Of a stretch of DNA of 12,461 nucleotides, positions 1 through 5,927 are shown piece after piece. Position numbers and translations under genes: made by a program. The notes under the pieces are model-generated. The model did not search any database. It had not been told where the DNA came from and worked only from the letters and a program-made list of their open reading frames with translations. This DNA is from Actinomycetes bacterium (GTDB lineage: Bacteria > Actinomycetota > Acidimicrobiia > Acidimicrobiales > SZUA-35): contig JAAETV010000633.1 of assembly GCA_024227975.1 (NCBI GenBank), positions 1-12,461 of the forward strand. The letters run 5' to 3'. Position 1 is the first letter of the stretch. Every line of letters begins with the position of its first letter.

Positions 1-1
1 G

Positions 2-862
2 ATGAACGATCGATGGGCGGCCGGGCATATCGAAGCCAGGCTTGGCTCTCGCAGGGTTGCGGCTCTGACCGTTCACGAGTGCGATCAGTTCCTCAAGTCG
101 GCTGGCGCTGGTCGGTTCGGTGGTCCTCTCGGACGGGATCAGCTGAAGCGTCTGAGAGGGCGACTCATCAAGGTCCTGGAGAACGACCGCCGCCGGGGGC
201 TCGTTGCTCGGAACGTCGCCAAGCTATCGGTCATCCCTGAGGTTTCGCCGATCCTGGTACCTCGTCGCCCCCGTCGTGCTCTCAGTGGGGACGAACTCGC
301 CCGGTTGATCGACGCAAGCAGCGGCATCGGACGGGTACTGATCGACCTTTCGAGTCGGCACGGCCTGCGCCCCGCTGAGGCTAGGGCGCTGCGTTGGTCA
401 AGAGTCGACTTCGACCGGCTCACCGTGAGAATCGATGCTCAGATCAATCGAGCGAACCAGCTGGTGAAGGTCAAGACGAAACGGTCGTTCCGCACCATCC
501 GGGTCGATGCGGTCACGATGAAGCGCTTGGCCAACTGGCGCTGCCAGCAATCAGAGGCCGAGGAGGTGGCAGGTTTCGCCTGGGCGGGCAACGAGCTTGA
601 GCTTGTTGCCACGACTGCCGTCGGCACACCTGTCAATCAGCGGAACGTGCATCGTACCCTCGCACTAGCAAGCCGGAAGGCTGGCATCGATCCCGCCGTA
701 TCCGGATACGAGCTGCGCCACACAGCTATCACGCTCCAGATCGAGAAAGAGATTCCGGTCCACCGGGTCGCTGACTGGGCCGGCACTTCGGAACGCATGA
801 TCTGGGACGTCTACCGTCATCTATTGAGCGAGGTGACCGACGTAGGTCCGAGTGACGGCTAG
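2..862 (+). CDS. Tyrosine recombinase / phage-type integrase, 5'-truncated by window edge
   Basis: Site-specific recombinase that would integrate or excise a mobile element at a tRNA-type attachment site. The visible 286 residues begin inside the SAM-like core-binding domain (residues ~3-80), so the arm-binding N-terminus probably lies before the window. The catalytic domain follows (~90-275): Arg123 in GLRPAEARALRW (box I), the beta-hairpin lysines 158/160 in VKTKRSFRTI, the box II motif YELRHT (Arg239) and nucleophile Tyr271 in DVYRHL. Two usual histidines are changed: the first of HxxR is Tyr236, and the His of the LGHSS-type motif is Thr262 (AGTSERM). To my recollection such substitutions occur in other actinobacterial integrases, so activity is not excluded. 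The gene converges on the nuclease gene (48-bp gap). The tRNA-Ile fragment at 2248-2289 is the probable att site, an inference from proximity. Confidence 0.9.
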   Translation: MNDRWAAGHIEARLGSRRVAALTVHECDQFLKSAGAGRFGGPLGRDQLKRLRGRLIKVLENDRRRGLVARNVAKLSVIPEVSPILVPRRPRRALSGDELARLIDASSGIGRVLIDLSSRHGLRPAEARALRWSRVDFDRLTVRIDAQINRANQLVKVKTKRSFRTIRVDAVTMKRLANWRCQQSEAEEVAGFAWAGNELELVATTAVGTPVNQRNVHRTLALASRKAGIDPAVSGYELRHTAITLQIEKEIPVHRVADWAGTSERMIWDVYRHLLSEVTDVGPSDG

Positions 863-910
863 CGCCACGAGACCTGCTACGCGACTATCTCGCCTCCGGC
901 AACCGAGTCC

Positions 911-2107
911 CTACAGCCCAAACGCAGTTCTGATCGCTGGCTTTGCTGCCAAGAGTCGTTCCAAATCGGACTGTCCCAGCAGCTCAACCGCAGGAAACTC
1001 GCCATCGGCGGCCCGCTTCTCCACCCATTCGACGGCCTGCTGAGTGAAGTTGCCCGAGGTGGCCATCACAATTACTCGAAAACCGGCATCGGGCCACAGC
1101 TTCGCTTGCTCAAGCGACTTCACACAGTCGTCCAGATCCACGCTCCGTGACTGATGGTGCTTGCATTGAATCATCACCGGAAGTCTCTGCGTCCCGCCGA
1201 GGGCTTCAGACACGATCCGATCGGCTGAGAGATCTCGACCCTTGTCAGGAGCGTTCACGCTCATGAGGCGCTTTGCGTTTTCGTAGCCATCGGAAGAAAC
1301 GACAATCTCAAGGACTACTCGCTCGAATCCGTCCGGATCGAGAACGGACCAGTTCAGTTCAGTGGTGACCGGTCCCGTCGGTTCAGTCGCACTCAGTTCA
1401 GCAAGGTCAGCCGCCTCGACCGGCAACGGATCGTCGCGAAAGACGTGATCGAGTATGGACTGCCGGACGCTTGGCCAGTCAAACACCACGATGTCCCGAA
1501 GGTCGTGCGGTTCAGCGAAGTGCAGATGACGTCCCATGTCGGACCAGCGTCCGTTGCCGGGCACGTCCGTACTGAGCAGTCCCTGAATCTGCTGCCAATG
1601 ATCGCCTAGTGCATCCCATCCGGCGTCGTCAACGGGCTCGAATTGGAGACCAGCGTCGATCTCAATCGTTGACGACAGCAGCTCGTCAATGTCGGCCATA
1701 ACGGCGTCGAGTGCCCGTCTGACCAGTCGTCTTCGTCCGGTCCGAAGTCGGTGCCTGTAGTCGGCGAGCTGGCGCCCCGGACGTTCAGACACCTCGACAG
1801 CCCAGAGCGTGCTCTCGATTCCTCCGAGGTCGATTTCACGAGCCTCGTGTTTCATCATTGAGATCTCGTCATAGCTCATCAGCATCGAGTCCGGCTTGAA
1901 GCCATCTATCGCGGGGAGGGCTTCGATGAACCGGCTCCAATCGCGTCTCACTTCATCCGACTCTGGCGAATCGAGACCAAAGGCTATTTCGTGCGACACG
2001 CCAGCCAGATACCGGTCCCAAAGCTGTTGTAGCCGATCGGTGTTCACCTCGGTCCGTTCGAACTGTTCAAGAGCGGCTTCTAGATCAGAGGTTGACACGC
2101 TCACCAA
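911..2107 (-). CDS. Mrr-like restriction endonuclease with uncharacterised N-terminal domain
   Basis: A 398-residue protein. The C-terminal third (~255-390) has the layout of an Mrr/PD-(D/E)xK nuclease (PF04471-like): DGFERVV with Glu262, then the NAPDKGRDLSADR segment with Asp288/Asp292, then VMIQCKHH with the Q-x-K signature (Gln314, Lys316), followed by alternating beta/alpha segments (FRVIVMATSGNFT). This fits a DNA-cleaving defence effector. Residues 1-240 are mostly helical and match no family I can name. The WDALGDHWQQIQGLL and RWSDMGRHLHFAEPHDL stretch (~164-212) looks like a conserved sensor or adaptor module. Start is uncertain: TTG at 2107, GTG at 2104 and GTG at 2098 are in frame, none with a clear ribosome site. 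A TAGGCT hexamer just upstream could be a -10. No methylase or helicase partner is visible, so it may act alone as cargo of the integrase-linked element. Confidence 0.8.
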   Translation of the reverse strand: MVSVSTSDLEAALEQFERTEVNTDRLQQLWDRYLAGVSHEIAFGLDSPESDEVRRDWSRFIEALPAIDGFKPDSMLMSYDEISMMKHEAREIDLGGIESTLWAVEVSERPGRQLADYRHRLRTGRRRLVRRALDAVMADIDELLSSTIEIDAGLQFEPVDDAGWDALGDHWQQIQGLLSTDVPGNGRWSDMGRHLHFAEPHDLRDIVVFDWPSVRQSILDHVFRDDPLPVEAADLAELSATEPTGPVTTELNWSVLDPDGFERVVLEIVVSSDGYENAKRLMSVNAPDKGRDLSADRIVSEALGGTQRLPVMIQCKHHQSRSVDLDDCVKSLEQAKLWPDAGFRVIVMATSGNFTQQAVEWVEKRAADGEFPAVELLGQSDLERLLAAKPAIRTAFGL

Positions 2108-2153
2108 GCCTATGGAGATCCGTACCGAGACGAGTCGCAGATCGGAGAGAGGT

Positions 2154-2177
2154 GGTTGCTGTCACGGTTGCTGTCAC
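2154..2177. repeat. Perfect tandem 12-bp direct repeat
   Basis: GGTTGCTGTCAC occurs twice back to back (2154-2165 and 2166-2177). It lies between the nuclease gene start and the tRNA-Ile fragment. It could be an arm-type integrase site or an operator for the nuclease gene; the sequence does not decide which. Confidence 0.75.
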
Positions 2178-2212
2178 CGGGGCGATGGGCAGCCGCCCAG
2201 CTCGAGAATCTG

Positions 2213-2242
2213 AAACGCCCTAGCGCTGTGGCCAGGGCGTTT
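2213..2242 (-). terminator. Hairpin terminator downstream of the tRNA-Ile fragment
   Basis: AAACGCCCT (2213-2221) and AGGGCGTTT (2234-2242) form a perfect 9-bp stem with a 12-nt loop. The A and T runs at the stem ends make it readable as an intrinsic terminator from either strand. On the minus strand it begins 6 bases after the tRNA 3' end, as expected of a tRNA gene's own terminator. It would also separate the nuclease gene from transcription arriving from the right. Confidence 0.75.
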
Positions 2243-2247
2243 GTGTG

Positions 2248-2289
2248 TGGGGCTACCAAGAGTTGAACTTGGGACCTCACCCTTATCAG
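2248..2289 (-). other. 3' half of tRNA-Ile(GAT): integrase attachment-site core
   Basis: Read on the minus strand this is the 3' half of a tRNA: anticodon loop CTGATAA (GAT anticodon at 2287-2285), the anticodon-stem 3' strand GGGTG, variable region AGGTC, T-arm CCAAG/CTTGG around loop TTCAACT, acceptor strand TAGCCCC and discriminator A at 2248. Bases before the loop no longer pair with the stem (CTCGC against GGGTG pairs only partly), and no D-arm or 5' acceptor strand is found upstream. Identity starting in the anticodon loop and running to the 3' end is the hallmark of att cores used by tyrosine integrases at tRNA genes. It is not a functional tRNA gene. Confidence 0.85.
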
Positions 2290-2384
2290 GCGAGCGCAAG
2301 AGGTTCGGCGTCGTTCGTGTTCGTGCAGGTGAGCTGCTCACGAGTGCGTGAGGGTTCGTGGCCAGTCGTGGACGATCGCTAGCT

Positions 2385-2406
2385 GTGGGTCACAGCGTGG
2401 CTCACA
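2385..2406. repeat. Two 10-bp direct repeats with 12-bp period
   Basis: GTGGGTCACA (2385-2394) and GTGGCTCACA (2397-2406) differ at one base and are spaced by one helical turn plus about 1.5 bp. A perfect palindrome GTGAGC-T-GCTCAC lies at 2329-2341. Both are about 40-115 bp from the tRNA fragment, on the side opposite the nuclease gene. They are candidate integrase or excisionase arm sites. No gene is recognisable in 2290-2490. Confidence 0.5.
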
Positions 2407-2493
2407 CTGGTCTGCATCGCCCAGCGTCGGGAACGACGCCGAGCGAGTCGGGCAACAGGGCCCCCCTCTAGTAGCCGAGCAGTACGAGTCCTA

Positions 2494-2518
2494 GTGTCCT
2501 GTCAGGTTGTTTATGTGG
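2494..2518 (+). repeat. Left terminal inverted repeat of the IS630 element
   Basis: The outer 16 bases GTGTCCTGTCAGGTTG match the right end perfectly in inverted orientation. Over 25 bases, 22 match. The repeat is preceded by the TA duplication. Confidence 0.92.
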
Positions 2519-2591
2519 GTAATTCTGGGTTTCGGGAATTTTGGGTGAGTGGAGGCGTTTCTGGTGTTGACCGACCAGCATTGGAGACGAT

Positions 2592-3680
2592 ATGGCACAG
2601 CGGGGAAGGCCTACAGCGACGATTGATCTGACCGGCAGTGAACGCACGACGTTGATGTCGTGGGCTCGCCGCCAGTCCACCTCGCAGGCATTGGCGTTGC
2701 GATCCAAGATCGTGTTGGAAGCCGCTGACAGTGCAACGAACAAAGAGATCGCAGCCAGACTTGGGTGCCACCCGGCCACAGCGGGGAAGTGGCGCAACAG
2801 GTTCGCTGCTGATCGACTGGATGGTCTGCTCGATGCTCCCCGGCTCGGGGCGGAACGCACGATCTCCGACGACACTGTCGAAGCGGTCGTCGTTGACACA
2901 CTCGAGACCACGCCACCAGACGCCACGCACTGGTCTACCCGGGGTCTGGCTGCCAAGCACGGGATCTCCCATCAAACAGTGGCCGAGATCTGGAAAGCGT
3001 TCGGTCTCAGACCCTGGCGCCAGGACGAGTTCAAGATCTCACCCGACCCGCTGCTGGTGGACAAGATCCGCGACATTGTCGGTCTGTACATGTCACCGCC
3101 GGTGTCAGCCGCGTTGTTCTGTGTCGATGAGAAACCACAGATCCAGGCGTTGAACCGGACTGCACCAACGTTGCCGATGCTGCCCACCACCCCGCAGCGA
3201 GCCACCCATGACTACCAGCGCAACGGCACGATCGATCTGTTCGCTGCGCTGAACGTCGCCACCGGTGAAGTCATTACGGATCTCCGCAAGACCCACACAT
3301 CAAAGGACTTCACCGCGTTCTTGAACAAGATCAACCGCGAGGTCCCCGAGGGTCTCGACGTCCACATCGTGCTCGACAACTTGTCGGCCCACAAAGCACC
3401 GCTTGTGCAGCGTTGGCTTCTCCGTCACCGCCGCTTCCATCTTCATTTCACCCCGACCTATGGGTCCTGGATGAACCTGGTCGAACGCTGGTTCTCGGCG
3501 TTGACCACCAAGCAACTCCAACGCGGGGCCCATGATTCAGTCGCTCAACTCGCCGCAGATATCGAAGCGTGGGTCGAGCACTGGAACGACGACCCGAACC
3601 CGTTCGTCTGGCACAAAACCGCTGACGAGATCCTCGATCGGCTTGCCGGCTACTGCACCCAGGTCACCACAACTAATTAA
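2592..3680 (+). CDS. IS630-family transposase (DDE)
   Basis: A 362-residue transposase that cuts and pastes its element at TA sites. The N-terminal winged/HTH region spans ~32-80 (KEIAARLGCHPATAGKWRNRF), followed by a second HTH-like segment ~115-140 (TRGLAAKHGISHQTVAEIW). The DDE catalytic domain has Asp179 in FCVDEKPQIQ, Asp262 in VLDNLSAHK and Glu298 in NLVERWFSAL, with the spacing usual for the family. The ATG at 2592 has GGAG at 2583-2586 (5-nt spacing). The gene is full length as a single frame, unlike IS630 members that need programmed frameshifting. The TAA stop lies just inside the right terminal repeat. Confidence 0.95.
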   Translation: MAQRGRPTATIDLTGSERTTLMSWARRQSTSQALALRSKIVLEAADSATNKEIAARLGCHPATAGKWRNRFAADRLDGLLDAPRLGAERTISDDTVEAVVVDTLETTPPDATHWSTRGLAAKHGISHQTVAEIWKAFGLRPWRQDEFKISPDPLLVDKIRDIVGLYMSPPVSAALFCVDEKPQIQALNRTAPTLPMLPTTPQRATHDYQRNGTIDLFAALNVATGEVITDLRKTHTSKDFTAFLNKINREVPEGLDVHIVLDNLSAHKAPLVQRWLLRHRRFHLHFTPTYGSWMNLVERWFSALTTKQLQRGAHDSVAQLAADIEAWVEHWNDDPNPFVWHKTADEILDRLAGYCTQVTTTN

Positions 3681-3705
3681 CCACCGAATCAACCTGACAG
3701 GACAC
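3681..3705 (-). repeat. Right terminal inverted repeat of the IS630 element
   Basis: Inverted copy of the left end, with 16 outer bases identical and 22 of 25 overall. It begins directly after the transposase stop codon and is followed by TA at 3706-3707. Confidence 0.92.
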
Positions 3706-3708
3706 TAG

Positions 3709-3834
3709 GTGACCTCGCTTCTCGACAATGACACTCCGAGCGCCGGCGCGGAGGCTCCCGATGCCGGCCGCCAGTCCGGCGAACCCGGATCCGACGATGA
3801 CGACGTCGTACTCGGCCAACTGACGTGCAGTCAC
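3709..3834 (-). pseudogene. N-terminal fragment of an FAD-dependent oxidoreductase, cut off at the IS630 end
   Basis: A GTG start at 3834 preceded by GAAGGG opens a frame reading EYDVVIVGSGFAGLAAG then AGARSVIVEKRGH. This is the dinucleotide-binding beta-alpha-beta of the fumarate reductase / 3-ketosteroid dehydrogenase-type flavoproteins: GxGxxG at residues 15-20 and the acidic residue Glu38 ending strand 2. Only 42 codons remain before the IS end. Joining the two IS flanks across one TA gives eight more codons and a stop, none resembling a flavoprotein, so the rest of the gene was lost and not merely displaced. The fragment diverges from the isomerase-like gene at 3924, which suggests the two were once a functional pair acting on related carboxylate substrates (inference). 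Confidence 0.8.
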
Positions 3835-3888
3835 CGCGATCCCTTCGACCTGGCTGTGCGCCGTCTACCCGCACAGACCGCTTGACGG

Positions 3889-3927
3889 TAAGGTGAGCCA
3901 ATGGCAGTGACGGAGTGGCGACGGTGA
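3889..3927 (+). promoter_or_regulatory. Possible leaderless promoter and 8-codon leader ORF before the isomerase-like gene
   Basis: TAAGGT (3889-3894) fits a -10 hexamer and is exactly 6 bases before ATG 3901, the geometry of a leaderless transcript. AAGGTGAG could alternatively serve as a ribosome site for that ATG. The ATG opens a tiny frame, MAVTEWRR, whose TGA (3925-3927) overlaps the GTG start of the next gene as GTGA. It could be a coupled leader peptide, or the true start separated from the body by a single-base error. Confidence 0.35.
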
Positions 3928-4664
3928 GCCCCCGCGTGGGCATCGTCATCCCGCCCCGCTACTTCGACACCAGCACCCAGGAGCTCCAGGCCCTCTCGCC
4001 GGGTATCGAGGTGCTCCACACCCAGATGCGCTTCGACCGCTCGTTCGGCTACACCCTCGACGAGATGCCTGCCACCGCCGGCGAGATCGAGCAGTGCGCC
4101 ATCGCCCTCGCCGACGCCGGCGCCGACGTCGTGGTCCAAGTGGGGATGCCGTTCTCGTGGATGCACGGCTGGCATCGGGCCACTCAAATCCAGCAATCGA
4201 TCAGCGACCGCATCGGCGCGCCGTTCGAGATGATGGGCCTGGCGCCGACGACCGGCGTCATGGCGCTCGGCGCGACACGAGTCGCGGTGGCCAGCGCCTA
4301 CTACCCGCTCGAGTGGACCGAGCGGTACTGCGCGTTCCTGATCGAGGCCGGGCTCGACATCGTTGGCACGCAGGACTTCTTCGACCAGGGCCTCGTCGCC
4401 GATCGCGAAGCGGCCTGGGCACAGTCATTCGTCGGGTTCGAGCCGGGGTTGGTGATCGACAGCGTCGTGAAGGTCGGCGAGAGCTTCCCTGAGGCCGAGG
4501 CGATCATCGTGCCCGGAAAACCCGGCACGTTCATCCACCTCCTCGCCGATGCGGAGGCCGCCATCGACAGGCCAATCGTGAGCTACCACGCGCTCTGGTG
4601 GCAGTGCCTGTCCCATCTCGGTCTCACACCCGCCCGCCCGAGCGGGAGGCTCCTCGCGCTCTGA
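3924..4664 (+). CDS. Maleate isomerase / Asp-Glu racemase superfamily protein lacking the catalytic cysteines
   Basis: A 246-residue protein with the two-lobed fold of maleate cis-trans isomerases, arylmalonate decarboxylases and Asp/Glu racemases. Recognisable segments are VGIVIPPRYF at the N-terminus, ADVVVQVGMPFSW (first catalytic loop), GATRVAVASAYY (start of the second lobe), EAEAIIVPGKPGTF (second catalytic loop) and RPIVSYHALWWQCLSHLGL (C-terminal helix). Family members carry Cys in one or both loops. Here the aligned residues appear to be Gly74 and Gly198 (numbered from 3924), so isomerase or racemase chemistry through thiolates seems unlikely. The start is chosen at GTG 3924 because GGAG at 3912-3915 sits 8 bases upstream; GTG 3915 is an in-frame alternative. 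It is divergent from the truncated flavoprotein gene. The substrate is unknown. Confidence 0.82.
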   Translation: MSPRVGIVIPPRYFDTSTQELQALSPGIEVLHTQMRFDRSFGYTLDEMPATAGEIEQCAIALADAGADVVVQVGMPFSWMHGWHRATQIQQSISDRIGAPFEMMGLAPTTGVMALGATRVAVASAYYPLEWTERYCAFLIEAGLDIVGTQDFFDQGLVADREAAWAQSFVGFEPGLVIDSVVKVGESFPEAEAIIVPGKPGTFIHLLADAEAAIDRPIVSYHALWWQCLSHLGLTPARPSGRLLAL

Positions 4665-4775
4665 CCTGATGCTGCGTCACTGTTCCGTCCGCAGCAACCG
4701 ACGTGAGGAGGCCGTCGAGCACGCGTGTATCTCCGGTTGTGTCTGTCTCGTCTGTAGTGGGTATAGGAGGTAGTT

Positions 4776-5009
4776 ATGAGTGACAAAGATACCGCAACGA
4801 GGGACACGGGTCCGACGACGGGGGAGTCCGGCGACGAGGCTGTGGACGTTGGTGAGATGTGTCGGGGATTCGCCGAGATGTGTCGGGGATTCCCTGAGAT
4901 GCGTGGGATGATGATGGGCGAGATGCCGGATTGCTGTCGACCGGAAGCGTCAGAGGAATCCGGGGGGAGCCAGGCGGACGAGGCGTCGAGCCGGAAGGCC
5001 ACTACATGA
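4776..5009 (+). CDS. Small Met/Cys-rich protein, putative metal binding
   Basis: A 77-residue soluble protein with a strong ribosome site AGGAGG (4765-4770) five bases before ATG. Residues 1-26 are acidic and polar. The core (27-54) has the repeated heptad EMCRGFA / EMCRGFP, then EMRGMMMGEMPDCC, giving eight Met and four Cys in 28 residues. The tail is polar. At DNA level the heptad is an almost perfect 21-bp tandem repeat (4854-4874, 4875-4895; 18 of the bases in a row identical). Met/Cys clusters of this sort bind soft metals such as copper in known proteins, so a metal buffer or sensor role is inferred, not shown. The TGA stop overlaps an ATG (ATGA) opening the DUF2892 gene, so the two are probably translationally coupled. 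I do not recognise a named family. Confidence 0.75.
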   Translation: MSDKDTATRDTGPTTGESGDEAVDVGEMCRGFAEMCRGFPEMRGMMMGEMPDCCRPEASEESGGSQADEASSRKATT

Positions 5010-5223
5010 TCTTGGTAGGAACCGAGGGTCCCTTGAGCGGACACTGAGGATCGTTGGCGGCCTGGGCTTGTTGTGGCTGCTGATCGCCGGGCTAGTCCCG
5101 GGTTGGGGCCTGGAGGGGCTGATTCTGGTTGTCACCGGTATCACCGGCAGCTGCTGGACCTACCGGTCGTTCAACATCGGCACCGTTAGGGCCCGCCAGG
5201 GCTCACATGCTGACACCCACTAG
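5006..5223 (+). pseudogene. DUF2892 (YgaP-like) two-helix membrane protein, frameshifted near the start
   Basis: From about 5017 the frame reads RNRGSLERTLRIVGG, then LGLLWLLIAGLV and GLILVVTGITGSCW, ending TYRSFNIGTV and a short tail (TAG 5221-5223). This matches the DUF2892 / YgaP-like transmembrane domain (PF11127): an amphipathic RNxGxxxR start, two membrane helices, then TGITGxC and Y. No ATG, GTG or TTG lies in this frame after the TGA codons at 4909-4914. The natural start, ATG 5006 in the ATGA overlap with the previous stop, is one base out of frame and terminates after 13 codons. One additional base in the TTGGT run at 5012-5016 would restore it. Real decay or an assembly indel are equally possible. 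Such domains often accompany thiol or sulfur-handling genes. Confidence 0.7.
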
Positions 5224-5254
5224 TGGCCCTATTGTCATAACGCAGGAGGACGTG

Positions 5255-5884
5255 ATGACCACTGACGCGGCCGAAACTGATTTCGATCTTGCATACCGCA
5301 CCCACTACGCCGGGGTGCACCGTTTCGTGTTTCGTCTGGTGGACGACGCTGCGTTGGCCGACGAACTCGCCCAGGATACGTTTCTGAAGGCTTACCGGGC
5401 CTGGGAGGGTTTTCGGGGTGAGGCCTCGGTGAGGACCTGGCTGTTCCGGATCGCTCGCAACACGAGCCTCGACCATCTGCGAAGTCCCCGTAGCCGAACA
5501 CACGCGATCGAGGGAACGACAGGACACGAAGGCGCCGAACCGGCGGACAGGTGGACCTCGCTCGCCGGAGCGGACCCAGAACTGGGTGTCGCCGCCTCGG
5601 TGCGAAGGATCGAGATGACCGCTTGTGTCCGAGACTTTGTCGACGACCTGCCCGAGACGCTACGAACGCCACTCATTCTCCACGACCTCGAGGGTTTCTC
5701 CAACGCTGAGATAGCCGATCTCCTCGAGTGTTCGCTCGCGGCGGCAAAGATGCGTCTCCACCGGGCCCGGCGCGAGTTGCGCCAACTCGTCGATAACAAC
5801 TGCGACCTGTTCTATGACGAGCGCAATGTGCTCTCGTGTCTTCCCGGACCACCCGAAACGTCCGCACCGGCCTTCAAGGTGTGA
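5255..5884 (+). CDS. ECF-type RNA polymerase sigma factor with two-cysteine C-terminal tail
   Basis: A 209-residue alternative sigma factor. Sigma2 spans ~10-78 (YRTHYAGVHRFVFRLV, ADELAQDTFLKAYRAW, RTWLFRIARN) and sigma4 ~117-178 (DLPETLRTPLILHDLEGFSN, then AEIADLLECSLAAAKMRLHRA, the -35 binding HTH). An acidic, low-complexity linker separates them. After sigma4 comes a short tail NNCDLFYDERNVLSCLPGPP with Cys183 and Cys195. Tails of this C-x11-C type recall metal-responsive ECF factors of the CorE type, in which C-terminal cysteines sense metal without an anti-sigma, although CorE has more cysteines. No anti-sigma gene is visible nearby, which fits tail-based control (inference). The start is ATG 5255 with AGGAGG at 5244-5249; the frame is open further upstream but without a better site. 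It is flanked on both sides by Cys/Met-containing small genes. Confidence 0.93.
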   Translation: MTTDAAETDFDLAYRTHYAGVHRFVFRLVDDAALADELAQDTFLKAYRAWEGFRGEASVRTWLFRIARNTSLDHLRSPRSRTHAIEGTTGHEGAEPADRWTSLAGADPELGVAASVRRIEMTACVRDFVDDLPETLRTPLILHDLEGFSNAEIADLLECSLAAAKMRLHRARRELRQLVDNNCDLFYDERNVLSCLPGPPETSAPAFKV

Positions 5885-5927
5885 CCTGCGATGACCTATC
5901 TCCACCACACCGCCACGGTATTGGCGG

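Larger units (their letters stand above)
2494..3705 (+). mobile_element. Complete IS630-family insertion sequence
   Basis: A 1212-bp element bounded by inverted repeats and flanked by TA dinucleotides at 2492-2493 and 3706-3707, the target duplication expected for IS630/Tc1-mariner elements. It holds one intact transposase gene filling nearly its whole length. On its right side it abuts a truncated flavoprotein gene. The element looks intact and may be active. Confidence 0.93.

Noticed and set aside
2281..2340. Attempt to extend the tRNA-Ile fragment to a full tRNA through 2290-2340
   Set aside because: Apart from a GCGC matching the end of a D-stem, no D-arm, 5' acceptor strand or intact anticodon stem is present.
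4695..4718. GCAACC plus CGTC as an ECF-type promoter before the Met/Cys gene
   Set aside because: The spacer is only 13 bases, too short for a usual ECF -35/-10 pair, so autoregulation by the sigma factor cannot be claimed.
4583..5144. Minus-strand frames opposite the Met/Cys gene and the DUF2892 gene
   Set aside because: Arg/Ser/Pro-rich shadows; the plus strand has strong ribosome sites and recognisable domains.
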